Shown piece after piece: positions 22,150 through 33,599 of a stretch of DNA of 64,000 nt; the first letter of the stretch is position 1, and every line of letters starts with the position of its first letter. A program made the translations under genes and the position numbers. The notes below the pieces were generated by a model. It was not told where the DNA came from. It worked only from the letters and a program-made list of their open reading frames with translations, and did not search any database. Origin of the DNA: Siderastrea siderea (Eukaryota; Cnidaria; Anthozoa; Scleractinia; Rhizangiidae); contig OZ034968.1 in assembly GCA_964030785.1 (NCBI GenBank), positions 43,958,186-44,022,185 of the forward strand, read 5' to 3'.

Positions 22150-25100
22150 ATGCCTGCTGCTTTTCAAAACCTTCAAGAAAATTTGGAAGAGCAACTTGCG
22201 GAATTGATCCAGCAACGTTGCAGTATTTAGACCAATTACTCGGGGAAAACCCGTCCACCGTTCAAAGTATTATTGAGAATGTGTTGGATGAAACCCTCTC
22301 CCCACCAAAACCACCACCCCGCCCAAAAAGAGCTAAAAAAAGACAACAAGCCAATAACCCTGAGCCTTTTTCAGCAGAAAACGTTCCAACAACAACAATA
22401 GATTAGGAGAATGTTGAAGGACAATATGAGGGCACAGAAAGCAAAGGCCGTCGTTTTATTCGATGGCGTCTTACCCGAGATTTGGAAAATAACCTTACAC
22501 CCAAATTTATGAAAAATATTCGAGAGAACGTTCGCACAACATTTTATATCAGACATGTTTATTCTTATAAACTGCTTAACATTGAAGACCACACTGTTAT
22601 TTTGTTTTACACTAACCACGGCTCCCCTTGGATTAAAAAACTTGCTGAAGCTGAAAAATGGTTAAATGAACAAGAGACTAAACGTCTTGAATCTGACAAT
22701 ATCAAAAGACCTTCTACAAAGTGGAAGTTTTTAAGCTTCTTTAATGTTGATGTAAAAGTTGTGCTCGATCGTCAACCTTTGTTGGGCACAGGCCCTTTAT
22801 CTGACTGGCTCCGTAACATTGCTCGTGGGCGTGAGGGACTAATGATAGCACTAGACACTTACCAGGACAATTTATGTCTTTGGCGTTGCATTGCGGTTCA
22901 CCGTGGAGCCAGAATAGATAGAAGCACCACAGCAGCCCGCATTCTCGCCAAGAGTTTTTTTAAACTTGTGGCCGTCCCATACGATGTAAACAAAACATCT
23001 CTCGACCAATTAAATGATGTTAAAAAACATCTCAATCGAGGGGTAGCTTTTTCCGACTGGTTAGGCATTCGTGTTTATCAACTAGAACGTTTAGAAGATG
23101 CAAAAATAGTATGGCACCTTAGGCGAAACTCGCCAGCTAAATTGACAAACATTCTTACCATTGGAATTTACGATGGTCACGCGTTTGTTATCAAAAACAT
23201 TTCAAAGCTTGCGAAGATATATGCATGCATTCATTGCAAATCAAGATTTACTAAAGCTTGCCACCTTAAACGTCATACTGAAAGGTGTTCCAGAGGAAAC
23301 ACGGTCATCGAATGTCCAGGCGAAAAAGTCCTAGCACCGGAGAAGAAACGCAAAGAAACGCCTTCCAAAGAATCACTTCGTTGGCTTATTCTAGAATCCC
23401 AGCGTCGTAGAAGTCACATTTACCACTCGAAGTGTGGGCACGGTGGAGAGCGGTGGATTTTAAACAAACCTGTTGACGGATACCTGACTGCTACTGGCAC
23501 GGTTGCCCTCGTTGTTATCCAGATGGCAACAAAATAATTCGTCGTAATGATAAAACACGACAGGATAATTATCAAGCCACTGTAAAATGCACAGCAGAAC
23601 TTCGAGCCGCCGGCTACCACGTAATCGAGGCATGGGCATGTGAAGTTCAGGAAATATGGGAAAAAATATAAAATTTCCAAGACCACAAATGCAAAGCTAC
23701 CCGCACGCAATCTTGTACGATTTCGAAGCCTACGGTGACAAAAACCAGCGTAAAGAGCCAACAGACATGCTGATAATCGAAAACACGCACGTACCGATTT
23801 CAGTAAGCGTAGGGGACACCTTTCAAAGAGAACCCACACACATTTGCGAAAAAGACCCGGCGGTATTAATGAAAAAGTTTATGGAAGAGTTGGAAAGGCG
23901 AGGTAAAAACATTCGCAACCGAGTTAGATCAGAGTTTATGCCCGACGACGTGAAGATGCTTCCAAAAGCGCAGCGCATCAAAATCGAAGAATGGTGTGAC
24001 CAGGTGCCAGTTCTCGGGTTCAACTCTGGGCGATACGATCTAAACCTGATCAGAGAAATTTCACAGAGCACCTATCTGACACAACCGGCAAAGTCAGAGT
24101 GGCGAAAAACGGAAACAAGATCATGTTTCTTCTTACCAAAGATTTTCGCCTTCTCGATATCATCAACTACCTCGGCCCGGGAACCAGCTATGAAAAGTGG
24201 ACGAAAGTTTATGAATGCACAGCCGAGAAATCGTGGTTTCCATACGAGTGGTTCGATACCCCGGAAAAGCTCGACCACTTTGGGTTGCCGGACTATCCAG
24301 CGTGGTACTCACGCCTGAAGGGCTGCTACGTGCTCACTCGGGATGAATGGGAGGGGTGTCAGCGTCTGTTCAAAGAAAAGGGCATGCGCACGTTCGCAGA
24401 TTGGCGGCGCTATTACAACAACCTCGACGTGGCCCCCGGTCTGGAAGCCTTGGAAAGAATGCGAGCCTTCTACACTGAGAAGGGGATCGACATCCTGAAG
24501 GACGCAGTCAGCATTCTGGGGGTTAGCTTGCATTACCTGCTCCGAGGCGCGGTTGAGCGGGGCGCAGAGCTTTACAGCCCCGGCAAAGAAGCATACGAAA
24601 TGTTGAAAGGAGCTGTTGTCGGGGGGCCGAGCCTCGTGTTCACGCGGTACCACGAAGTCGGGGTCACGAAGATCAGGTCACATCAGAAAAAAACGGAACC
24701 GCGTCTTTGCCAGCGCATCCTTGGTTACGACGCCAACGCCCTCTACCTATCGACGATGCTGGAGGAAAGGCCCTGCGGGAAGGAAAGGGTTGTTCACTAC
24801 ACGGACGGCTGGACTGTTGGAGCCGCGCCGCAACTAACACAAAGGCTCAAAAACGGGACCTGGTTCGGATTTGCTGAAGTTGACATAGAGATCCCAGAGC
24901 CCCTGCGGCCAAAGTTTGAGGAGATGTGCCTGTTCTTCTACAACAAAAAGGTGCCTGTCGAAGCCGTGCCGCAGCAAATGCTTGACTACCTGAAGCGCAG
25001 GGGGCGAAACCGCGGGGACGAAAAAAAGTTAGTGGGAGCGCTTTCCGCCGAAAAGCTGCTGGTGTACGCCCCTCTGCTACGCTGGTATGTCGATCACGGG

Positions 25101-25984
25101 GCGGTGATCACGGCTGTCTATCGAACGATCGACTATACCCCCGGTAAGGTCTTCGATTGGTTTGTGGAGCAGGTAACAGAGGCTCGTCGTACAGGAGACG
25201 TTGAAAAGAGCAAGGCGCTGCTTGCTGAAGTGTTCAAACTGCCGGGAAACAGCGGATATGGGAAGCTCATCGAAGCCTTGGAGCGGCAAACAAACATCAT
25301 TTACACCAAAGTACGAGAAGCTAGTCGACAGAGCCTTGCGAAGCGCGTATTTCTCTGATCTTGACAAGATAGGGCTGGCCTATGAGCTGGAAAGCCGAAA
25401 ACCTCAGATCACAATCAGACGTCCCTACCAGGTCGGAATCGCTGTATATCAGCTGGCTAAATTGAAAATGCCTGAATTTTACAATGACTTTCTCGACAGG
25501 TATCTTGACCGCAGACTTTGAGCTGATTCAGATGGACACAGACAGCAACTACATGGCTATTTCTGCAGAGAAGCTTGAAGATATTGTCAAACCGGAATTG
25601 CAAAAAGAATTTGAGGCAAAAAAGCAAGAGTGGTTAGCTTGGGACAAGTGGAGCGGCCGCACTCCTGGGCTCTTCAAGCTCGAATGCGAAGGTAGCAGGA
25701 TGGTTGCGCTCTGCTCGAAGTGTTATTACATCGAGGAACTGGAGGGCAGAAAAAAGAAGTTCAGCACGAAGGGGGTGTCAAAGAAACAGAATGAGATCAC
25801 GTGGCAGCGTTTCAAGTCAGCGTTGGATGGCAGCAAGGACAGGGCAACGAACATTGGTTTCCGCATGAACAACGGGAGGATGGTTACGTACGAGCAGCAG
25901 AAGCTGGGGTTGAGCGCATATTACGACAAACGCTGGGTATTGGAAGACGCCATTCACACAGAGCCTATCGAGTTTCATAGTTAG
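22150..25984 (+). pseudogene. polB: Protein-primed DNA polymerase B (Maverick), broken
   Basis: Family B polymerase that copies the element using a protein primer. Parts in order: an acidic N-terminal region; a stop TAG at 22,404 in the first long frame; a C2H2-like finger (YACIHCKSRF...H...C, about 23,220-23,290); the exonuclease with Exo I YDFEAYGD (about 23,716), Exo II LGFNSGRYDLNL and Exo III YYNNLDV; polymerase motif A GYDANALYLSTM (about 24,725), motif B KLPGNSGYGK (about 25,235) and motif C MDTDS (25,532-25,546); then KCYYI. Frame changes occur near 22,210, 23,540-23,650, 24,105, 25,340 and 25,500. Every catalytic motif is still readable, yet no single frame covers the enzyme. Its stop codon overlaps that of the convergent integrase. 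Confidence 0.92.
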
Positions 25985-26982
25985 ATTGCCGTCGGTAGCT
26001 GTGTATCGGGAGGGACAACCAACAGCTCTTCACGGACAAACCCGCGTTTTGGGCCGTCAAACAAATAATAGATAACCGGTGCGTCCGGTTTTATCATAAT
26101 CTTTTCAATCTCGTAAACGTTCAGAGACCAGATTGGGTCGGTTGCTCATCGGCGTCCACCTTCAAGTTCACCGGGTTGGTAGAGATAGCGAACACTTACA
26201 CCGGAAGGGAGCTTTTTTTCGTTCACACCAACGGGTCTCAAATAAGATGTCGAGGGATTCGCTGAAACAGTTTTCTTTTTGATGGCCTCAGCGGGTTTCT
26301 TACCGGTCAGTCGAGTGACTTCTTTATTCAAAGCTGAAATAACAGCGGGCAATCGTGTCACCCATTCAGTCGATCTTTTGTCGTCTGGGAGGCGGATTTC
26401 AACCCCATATTGGTGTCCAAACAGTCGTTCAGCCAGGGTGCGGTTAAATCTTTCAACGATAGCTTGATCACGGTGAATATCCACACGACCGCGTCTTACC
26501 TCGACATTATGTTTTGAAAGCAGCTGATTCACAGCGCCCATAAACTCACGACCAGGATCTACCTGAAGCAGTTTTGGCCAACTCAAAGGGCTCCGGCTAT
26601 AAATCCGTTCCAGTGCAGCTGCGACTTCTCTGGCCTCTTTTGTAGTCAACGGTTCGGCCTCTTTGAAACGAGAGGCCACATCTACCACTGTGAGGGCGTA
26701 CTTAAAAGTTTTACGGGAGCGTGGTGGGCGATCGTGTGGGAGATACAGAAGATCGGCTTGGTGAACTTTGTTTGGAACAGGCACGTCAAATTTCGGTCTT
26801 GGAATGTACCGCGGCGCTGGTAAGTAAATCTGCCAAAGAGCTTGCTTCACCAACCAGTTTTGAGCAACATCTTCAGAGACTTTCGCAGCTTCTGCTAATT
26901 TTTTGATCGCTGCAAACCCTTTCCAATACCCTCGATGGCTGTAATAGATTTTTGACAACTTATTGAAACTTTGCGCGCTCAT
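25981..26982 (-). pseudogene. Retroviral-type integrase (Maverick), C-terminus cut by a stop
   Basis: rve-fold integrase that inserts the element into chromosomes. The frame from 26,982 to 26,146 is open for 278 residues: an N-terminal helical zinc-poor region, then a DDE core with Asp77 (VHQADLL), Asp142 (LQVDPGREF) and Glu177 (AIVERFNRTL), giving the DD35E spacing. A TGA at 26,146-26,148 ends it, but the same frame stays open beyond the stop for about 53 more codons to TAA at 25,981-25,983. The C-terminal small domain is therefore cut off by a single nonsense codon. The final stop overlaps the polB stop by 2 bases, a tight convergent arrangement. The catalytic core is otherwise intact. Confidence 0.9.
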
Positions 26983-27004
26983 TGTATATCACATAATAAA
27001 AAAA

Positions 27005-27500
27005 ATGGACGACCCATTTGGTTGTTTGCGAGGTGTGGAGTTGGTCGAGTACGACCTTTACAAACTGACCTCAGAAATGGTGGAAAAAAGTTTAATGAAC
27101 AGCCAAGGATTAATCATTGTCTTTTATGCCAGGTGCACCTAGTTAATGTGATGAATGAGTTCTGTCGTGAATGCCCAGAATGCCATAGAGTGTTTGAATA
27201 TGATGATGATGATCAGTTCCAAGAGGTGAGTCCGGGCAGATCTGCTGCTCCCTCTGCTTATTTAAAAAATACTCTTCGGAAATGGAAAATTACGCAATGT
27301 TTTCTTTCAACCAGATCTCTTTTCCGGGAAATGTTATTGCTCAATTTCAGGCGAAAACCGGCAAGTCAGTGAACTATTCCTTCTTTCTGCACAATTATTT
27401 TGAAATGGTCCCTTCTGAAGTCTGGCCCTGCAAAAAATATGGAATCTATTTCTCATCGCCTTCCTAAATCCTTTGCAGCCAAGCGACACGCAAAACAGGA
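27005..27500 (+). pseudogene. Remnant plus-strand Maverick coding sequence
   Basis: Between the integrase and the phospholipase gene are short open pieces on the plus strand: an ATG at 27,005 leading to about 40 residues, a CRECPECHRVFEYDDDD piece at about 27,158-27,215 with a C-x2-C-x2-C pattern and acidic tail, and an open stretch at 27,282-27,467. No domain is recognised. The pieces look like one or two small genes broken by indels. Little confidence in the gene boundaries. Confidence 0.35.
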
Positions 27501-27592
27501 GTTTGATGAATGGCGCAGCACTACTTCTGTTTTAAACCCAATCTCAACTTTTGTTTCAAATTAATTGTGTTCCTTGCTGCTGTAGGATCCCA

Positions 27593-28243
27593 CTACCTTT
27601 GTTTTCGCGGAACTGAGTCGAGAGCATTCACCATTTTTTTGTCCGCTTTGTGTTTGCAATTTTTTTCATTTTCACCGTATTTTTCATTTCGGTACGAACA
27701 AACACTATAATCCACATCATGTTTCATTGCAATCGCGTCTGTTGTCCCCGTTGGTTGTTGATATATTTGCTTAATCTGACCTGTTTCTGGATCGTAGTTC
27801 ACCTGCTGTTCAAGGGGATTATATGGCCCGGTATAATAATGGCCCGGTAACGTCCAACCCCGTTTTGGTTTGGGGAGTTTTCCAATCGCTGAATGAATGT
27901 CAATCCCCGCCCCATCTAAATCCGGTCTGTCTGTTTTGTGGAGTCTGTTTGGTCGAACTTTGGTTGAAATTTGATCGAGCATCTCACTGCCAACTTTTTG
28001 AAAAACTGGGCGGGATTTATCTAGCGTATAATTGATTGCTTTCTTTTGCAAATTGGGGTCTCGCAAAGCTTCAGACGCGTAATAACGTCCAGCCTCGAGC
28101 CCCTTTTTCGCAAGAAACGGGATTCCCTTTTCAATAGCTAGATCACCCACCGTCATAGCGATATTACCAAGCACACTACCGCCCTCCGCTCGGGAGGGCT
28201 CGCCTAGTTTCCCGGCAGAAAACGTGTTTTTGTTATTCCGCAA
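27593..28243 (-). pseudogene. Virion protein with parvovirus-type phospholipase A2 domain
   Basis: 216 codons. The N-terminal part is basic and helical. From about residue 130 the sequence shows a secreted/parvovirus-type phospholipase A2: calcium loop YTGPYNP (137-143) and the catalytic pair in MKHDVDYSVC (His175-Asp176), followed by a Cys/Lys-rich helix. In parvoviruses this domain, at the start of a minor capsid protein, breaches endosomal membranes. PLA2-like virion proteins are also reported for adintovirus-like elements, so a role in entry is inferred. The open frame ends at a TAG at 27,593-27,595; the same frame continues readable for roughly 20 codons, so the true C-terminus may be longer. 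The start overlaps the preceding small gene on the same strand. Confidence 0.78.
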
Positions 28244-28356
28244 CTAGCGCATTTTGTCTTAAAGAGTTTTCGATTGTTCTTTGTAATTACAACCTTTTCA
28301 CTTCCTTTCACATTGGGGGTGTGCCGTTTTTCTTTCACACAGTACACTTCCATTTT
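28204..28356 (-). CDS. Small zinc-ribbon-like basic protein
   Basis: About 50 residues from ATG at 28,354-28,356: MEVYCVKEKRHTP, a Lys-rich middle and KCASCGITKTRF at the end. The pattern resembles short zinc-ribbon proteins with two Cys pairs (DUF5679-like). The second Cys of the first pair appears replaced by Glu, so metal binding is doubtful. It overlaps the start of the phospholipase gene, as expected in a compact viral gene cluster. Confidence 0.5.
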   Translation of the reverse strand, partial: KMEVYCVKEKRHTPNVKGSEKVVITKNNRKLFKTKCASCGITKTRFLPGN

Positions 28357-28490
28357 TGTATATCTTATGAAAAATAATTCTTTACGATACTTTCGTTTTG
28401 AAGAACATCGTCGGTGAACATTTTCAAAATGTTGGCGAAACTTGTGCCTTTGTTCCCACCCTTTGTTCCCATTGAATTTGGTTGTCGTTT

Positions 28491-28820
28491 CTAAAAAAAT
28501 GTTTCTTTCCGTGCATTGATGCTTTTTTCCCATTCTAAAGGTGGTGGAAGCCCAAATGAATCAAAATACTCGTACGTGCCATTTTTGGAACGCCAACAAC
28601 ATACCCAATGAGTTCCCAAATTTCCAAAATCATCCAAGTTGATAATGCACGGGGAATGGAACAGGGGTTTCGGTTCATTTCTGCTAAAAATACCTTTGAT
28701 GGGAAAGCACAAAAAGTCGCACCATTTTCTACGGTCAATGTTGGAGAGAGGCGTGTCTTTAAACTCTATTTTTTTATAATCATCCCAAGTTCCGAAGAAG
28801 GGTGGGGGTCGCATTTGCAT
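28491..28820 (-). pseudogene. Adenovirus-type maturation protease, incomplete
   Basis: Cysteine protease related to adenain, which trims virion proteins in Maverick, virophage and adenovirus groups. The 109-codon frame contains the catalytic His in LGTHWVCCWR and the acidic partner in YEYFDSFGLPPP, in correct order. The nucleophilic Cys should lie about 50 residues further on, but the frame stops at 28,491 and no convincing Gln-x-Cys-Gly motif is visible in the next frame, so the copy is probably catalytically dead. The 5' end overlaps the end of the neighbouring upstream gene by about 40 bp. Confidence 0.8.
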
Positions 28821-29451
28821 TCATCTTCCCTTTGGAGGTGGGGGTCGGGGGGAGCGACGTGGACGTGGTGGTTGAGTTTGCAAGCCTTTCCCGAGTATCT
28901 TTTTGACTAAGTCGATAGCCAAAGGTACCCCGATGGACGCTAACAATACCAAGGAAACCGCCATATTGTGCGGTGCCTCCCCTTACAACACCTTGTCCAA
29001 CAAGATATCGTTCCACTTCCTTTTTCTGAGCAGGAGTCATCCTCTGGGCAAGTTTGTAAAGTTCAATTTCCTTCGGTCCAAAACCCTTTCCGAATATCTT
29101 TTTCAGCACCTTTTCAGCACCGAAACTCAAACCAGCACTTGCTAACGCCCCAAGGGCAGGCTTTATCAAAGGTCGTGCCAAACCACGCACAGCAGAAAAC
29201 AAGTTTCCATCACTCTGCGTAGTATTTTGAATCTGGGTCTGGCTTAATTTGACCTCAAGCCCTTTCCCTGCGGCGGCTGTTTTTTTTACTCGTGAGATTT
29301 GAGTAGCAGTGAGAAGGAGTTCGTCGCGCGTCCAATTTGCTCCGGTTTTTACCCTCAGAGCCACAGCTGTTTTCGAAACATAAGCCTTTTGAAGTTTCTT
29401 TTTCTGACCATCGGTCAGCGCTATTTTATATGGATGATAAGTTGTAGCCAT
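28780..29451 (-). pseudogene. Core/minor-capsid-like protein
   Basis: The open frame starts MATTYHPYKIALTDGQ and is rich in Lys, Thr and Ala. A hydrophobic, Gly/Ala-rich stretch (about residues 85-110) could be membrane-active. It then has a C-terminal region (GTAQYGGFLGIVSV, position about 165-180) after which the frame turns into low-complexity Ser/Thr/Pro and probably is no longer the native one. The position beside the protease and capsid genes and the composition suggest a virion core or membrane-active protein comparable in role to adenovirus pVI/pX. That is inference from context; no catalytic motif exists. The frame change is placed at about 28,900. Confidence 0.55.
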
Positions 29452-29480
29452 CTTGCGTATATATTCATTGAGAATTTTTT

Positions 29481-30743
29481 TTAGACGGCGACAAGTTCAT
29501 TCCCAATTTGCTTCAGCACAAATTCTTCCTCATTCAAAACCACGTCAAAGATTGTGTAATCTTGAGCGTTAGCGGCTTCATTCAGTCTGTAATGGAATTC
29601 GAGCTTTTTCGGGTCGCCTGTCACACTTTCTTTGGTGTTTCGTAGATCAAAGTAGATAATTGGGTATAACTCCTGGAAGTTGGCGAGCTGCAGCTGAACG
29701 CCGGTGTTGTAGTCGTTCTTTCTGTATCTGAAATTGATTAAATCATTCAAAATTCTTATTTTAAAAGTCATGGTCGTAATCAAGCTCAGGGTAAAAGCTT
29801 GTGCCGTACTGAAGGCGACAAGTGGCTAATCTTGCGGAATTATCACCGTCGATATTAAATGTGTCAAAGATGTAAGGGTTTTGCGTATAAGAATTTTGTT
29901 TCTGGGTTTGTTGAAGAAATGCTTCGGGTTTTTTACCCCAGGTGTAATCAACCACGTACGATTTGCATCCCTTCGGCAGCTGCTGAGACGCAAAACTTCT
30001 TTCAAGTATTTCCATTGGGTTGGTCGCAAGAAATTTTCATTGACCTGGGTTTGACCTTGGCCAGAAAACTGTAATTGTGGCACCCACAACTCCAATCTAC
30101 GGAGGACAATCCTTCGAGCTGTTCCATTGTTTTGAAAAATCATTTCTCTGTCGTTTTGCAGAACAATTTCAAACTCAAGTTGCATTGGTGGCAGCAGCCT
30201 GTCTGACAGACCTTCGAAAAAGGAGTATCGGTTCAAAGGGATACAAAGGGATAATAGTTTGAACTGTCGCACCGCCATGAGACAGAAGTGCCCTTGCCCG
30301 CATTCCGACGTTCGTCGCATTGCCATCAGTCACTGTGGTGGCGTCAGAGGCAAGATACCAAAATTGGTTTTTAGCCACGCTTCTCGAAAAATCGTCCGAA
30401 AAGTCGAGCAGGTTTTTGAAGAAAATAACCTCGTGGATATCGTTGGCCTCGTACAGAGTTTTCCCGCTGATTTAAGATTTAAACTTTTGATCAACGAAAA
30501 AGAACCGTTGATCGGCGCTGATTCAGTGTCAGCGTCAATGTTTGCTCCATTTGCCACGGCCTCAAACTTGAAATCGATGCGGAAATTAGCATTGTACCAG
30601 TCACAAAAATTGTCCCGATCTCTTACGGTAAATTTGTGGCCCGACTTGTTTTGCGTTTGGTTATTCCCCGGGTATGTGAGTGGAGTGTCCAAATTCAGTT
30701 GGACGTAGGCAGTCTTCTCGAGATATGGCTGTGATATGACCAT
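29481..30743 (-). pseudogene. Major capsid protein (double jelly-roll type), broken
   Basis: The position in the Maverick virion cluster and a total coding length of about 420 codons fit the double jelly-roll major capsid protein. It opens MVISQPYLEKTAYVQ and ends in a frame closing VLKQIGNELVAV. The coding sequence is spread over three frames, with changes near 30,470, 30,245, 29,990 and 29,775, so no capsid subunit can be made. The individual pieces are free of internal stops, suggesting short indels rather than long decay. Identification rests on context, length and composition together with general similarity to Maverick capsids; a structure-based search would confirm it. Confidence 0.72.
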
Positions 30744-30756
30744 CTCAACGGTTGTA

Positions 30757-31092
30757 TTAAGGGAAAAATTTTACGATTAAATTTCGTTTGCCAAAAGTCG
30801 ATTTAATTTCAAGGCGGCAGATGGGGGGAGAGAGGGTTTTTTCGGCACTTGGTTTTGCAAAATGTTTGCAAGTTTCTCTTTTTGCATCCTGCGATACCTG
30901 TTGTGGTTTTGGCTTACGCTTTCGCAGTATTTGTTGAATTTGTTTTGAACCTTTTTCGACAGCAATTTCACCAACTTTCTGCCCCGCTTTTTCAGCGACT
31001 GTTTTTGCAGCTTTGTCGGCGGCTGTCTTCACCACATTTTTTGCAGTGCCTTTGAATGCTTTGCCGATAGCCATAAGAGTGTCATGGATCAA
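30757..31092 (-). pseudogene. Basic Maverick protein of unknown role
   Basis: Starts MIHDTLMAIGKAFKGT and has a long Ala/Lys-rich amphipathic helix (AADKAAKTVAEKAGQKVG), then RKRKPKPQQ. A frame change near 30,870 leads to a second frame ending LNRLLANEI. It could be a DNA-binding or membrane-active virion component. I do not recognise the family. It is the gene just before the major capsid gene in transcription order. Confidence 0.45.
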
Positions 31093-31129
31093 GCCCTACC
31101 CCTTGTGTCTACATCGATACCTTCCGGCG

Positions 31130-31813
31130 TTTTCGTCAAAAAAGTTTGTCCACTCACTCGGGTGATTCATGGTGTATATATTAAAGACAACAAAAATTCC
31201 TTACTCTTTTTCAATCATTATGCTGACAGCAACGTCTATCCCGTTGAGATCCAGGGGGTTGTCTCTTCCGTCCGTCACCCAAATCTCATTGAATTAATCT
31301 CGCTTTTGTTCACAGGATGCCACTCAAGCCGATACGGTTCTTTTTGAAACGGATAACTAACCTGAAGCCCTGTTGTTGAAAAACTGTATAAGACATCGCT
31401 TGCAACATCGTTTGCTCGCCAGCTGATCAGATCGCAGTGGAGAAACACCCAATCAACGCTTCTTGTGATATTCGGGACCATTGCTCCGACAAATTCTTTT
31501 CTCCCGTCAAAATCTTTTTTTCATAACCAAGCAATTCTGCGAACTCGCCTTCAGAAAGGTCAAGCTCATAATTTTCATGCATCAGAATGACAACCCGGAA
31601 TATCTTCATATCGAAATACAGAGTGAAAATGAAATCACTGTCTTTGTCTTTCGGGTCTACTTTACCGGTTTGGGTCTGAAGAAAACTGTTGATGTCAGAG
31701 TAACCATACATTCCGTTCGGAAAAATCAAGGTCTGCCACTCTTCAGTTTTCTTTCTCCAGCGAATTTTGTTGTTACCAAAAGAGACATCGATGTTGCACC
31801 ATGAGTAGCTCAT
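31130..31813 (-). pseudogene. Penton-like or minor capsid protein, broken
   Basis: The first frame (31,813-31,427) opens MSYSWCNIDVSFGNN and contains FPNGMYGYSDINSFL and a Glu/Leu-rich ELDLSEGEFAELLGY stretch. A frame change near 31,480 gives MVPNITRSVDWVFLHC and PYRLEWHPVNKSEIN, and a further change near 31,280 continues to about 31,130. Aromatic-rich beta-type sequence and its place among virion genes suggest the penton or another minor capsid protein. No diagnostic motif allows a firm call. Confidence 0.5.
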
Positions 31814-31859
31814 TGTGATAAGTTTGTTTAGCGTGGCTTTTTAGTTTCCTGAACCCAAG

Positions 31860-32160
31860 TGGATCGGAGGTTGAAAGTTTATTGTGAAATGGTGTGAAAC
31901 CTGGCGTCCCCCGGTTCTTTGTTGTTTTGCGAGGCTCGAGTCAAGCAAAAGATTTAACGACATTATTGGCCTATATAATTACGAACAATTTTTTTCTTTT
32001 GCTTTTCGTCGATTGCGCCGAGTCCAACAAGTGAATCAAGCAGAGAAAATACCTGATTTTTTAGTTTTATTGAACTGTTTCCTGTTTTGATCGATCCTAA
32101 GCTCACGTAAAGTCGGTGGATCAATTTGTCAGCACTAGCGATGCCACTTCCTTCGGTTTC
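31860..32160. other. Maverick spacer, no gene seen
   Basis: AT-rich gap between two leftward genes. No supported coding sequence. Confidence 0.4.
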
Positions 32161-32844
32161 CTAATCCTGTTCAGAAAAGTCTTCTTCATCGTCTGAAGGC
32201 TCAACAAAAGGTCTTCGGCTCATGACAGCTTTTTCCATGGAGGTTGGAAGAGATTCTTTACTTTTGCTTGGGGGTGTAGACTTTAGGCTCTGCTTTCCCT
32301 GCTGCAGCTGTTTCGATAGAGGTTGGCTTGCCCTTCTTTTTTTATAGATCCCATCTCTTATTTTTTTGAGCTCCTCCACGGAATAACCATGTAATTCAGA
32401 TTTTTTACTTTTTACCATGTAATTGGGGTCATCTCCGTATTTCGTGATCAGCTGATTGACCGTTTGCAACAGGGTTGATTCATGGTGATATTCAGGCTCA
32501 ACTGGTCCCGGCATCCCCCACTCTTTACTTGTGGATTTTTTTCCATCAGCGGTGGGGGTGGTGGTGGAAAATCATCATCGTTAACATCTTCAAGGGGGTG
32601 GTAATGTTGGTTCTGGTGATGGTGATGGTGATGGTGATGGTTCTGGTGATGGGGCTGGTGTTGGGGCATCCGGTCTGAATTCATCACCAAGCGAGTTGGT
32701 TCTGTCAAATTCATCCGTTGCATAATCGGGACTTTCCTCCACCTCTTGCACAGTAGTGCTGCTCTTTTCATCAAGCCTTTTTGTAATAGGTTTAAAAAGC
32801 TTCTCTCCTGAAAGCTGACCAAACTCTTTGCTTATTTTGTTCAT
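32161..32844 (-). pseudogene. Acidic/proline-rich Maverick protein
   Basis: N-terminal frame starts MNKISKEFGQLSGEKLFKPI and moves into a Pro/Ser/Glu tandem tract encoded by repeats of GGTGATGGT at 32,605-32,650, where the frame slips. The last frame (32,514-32,161) has TLLQTVNQLITKYGDD, a Lys/Ser-rich middle and an acidic C-terminus (DDEEDFSEQD). It is divergent from the ATPase gene, with about 120 bp between the two starts. Function unknown. The slip in the repeat could be either decay or an assembly error. Confidence 0.5.
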
Positions 32845-32966
32845 TCTAAATTTTTGGTGAATGCCTTGTGTTTGTTTTGTTGATCGACGGCCGACTTTTC
32901 CTCAGCCAACTGATTCCACTTTTGTAATGACATATTTCCAGCGTGATTATATAGAAACCCAAAAAA
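32845..32966. promoter_or_regulatory. Divergent promoter region of the Maverick
   Basis: Only 122 bp separate the start of the leftward acidic protein gene from the ATG of the rightward packaging ATPase, so promoters for both must lie here or overlap the genes. It includes a TATA-like GATTATATAGAA about 20 bp before the ATPase ATG. Confidence 0.4.
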
Positions 32967-33599
32967 ATGAAGATTCCAAATTATGACCCAGGTTTTTCCG
33001 AGAGTAGCTACAAGCAAGGCCACCCTTGCATGCAAGCCGATGTTTTCCGGATGCTGATTTGTGAACCCAGTAATTCTGGCAAAACAAACATATTACTGCA
33101 TATGCTTTATAAGTTGCTAGAGTTTGATAAAATTTACCTCTTTTCAAAGAACCTACACCAGAACAAATACCAGGCTCTTTTGCAGGACTTTGCTGAACAA
33201 ATCAACCCCAGAGTTGGTTACGAGGTCATTGAGGCCCCCGGCGATGAAATCATTCCGTTCGAGGAGCTACCGGTGGACAACCAAAAAATTGTTGTCTTTG
33301 ATGATCTTGTTTGTGGAAGTAACCAAAACAGCATAATTAATTATTTTATCAACGGACGACACAGAAACTGCGGCGTTATTTACCTCACTCAAACCTTCTA
33401 CAAGGTGCCGAAAAACATCCGGGATAACTGCAGCCATTTTTGTATTTTCAGATTTCTTCCACGAGAAAACAAGCGGATTGCGGATGAGATAGTTGGTGAT
33501 CATGACACGTTAGATCGTGTCATCGAAAAAAAATTTTCTTTCTTTTACTATGACAAGCCTCGAAAATTAATGAAGAAAAATTTTGATGAAGAGATATAA
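32967..33599 (+). CDS. Genome-packaging ATPase (FtsK/HerA, A32-like)
   Basis: The 210-residue frame is fully open. It starts [10 protein letters not shown] and contains Walker A PSNSGKT (residues 34-40) and Walker [10 protein letters not shown], followed by a sensor-like [14 protein letters not shown]. This is the ATPase that drives DNA into capsids in Mavericks, virophages and large DNA viruses of eukaryotes. The length is normal for Maverick ATPases. It is one of few undamaged genes in this element. The next gene starts at 33,599, overlapping the last base of this one's stop codon, as in tightly packed viral genomes. Confidence 0.88.
   Translation: MKIPNYDPGFSESSYKQGHPCMQADVFRMLICEPSNSGKTNILLHMLYKLLEFDKIYLFSKNLHQNKYQALLQDFAEQINPRVGYEVIEAPGDEIIPFEELPVDNQKIVVFDDLVCGSNQNSIINYFINGRHRNCGVIYLTQTFYKVPKNIRDNCSHFCIFRFLPRENKRIADEIVGDHDTLDRVIEKKFSFFYYDKPRKLMKKNFDEEI

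Noticed and set aside
32605..32660. GGTGATGGT tandem repeat as a separate microsatellite locus
   Set aside because: It is inside the Pro/Ser-rich part of a Maverick gene and is noted there.
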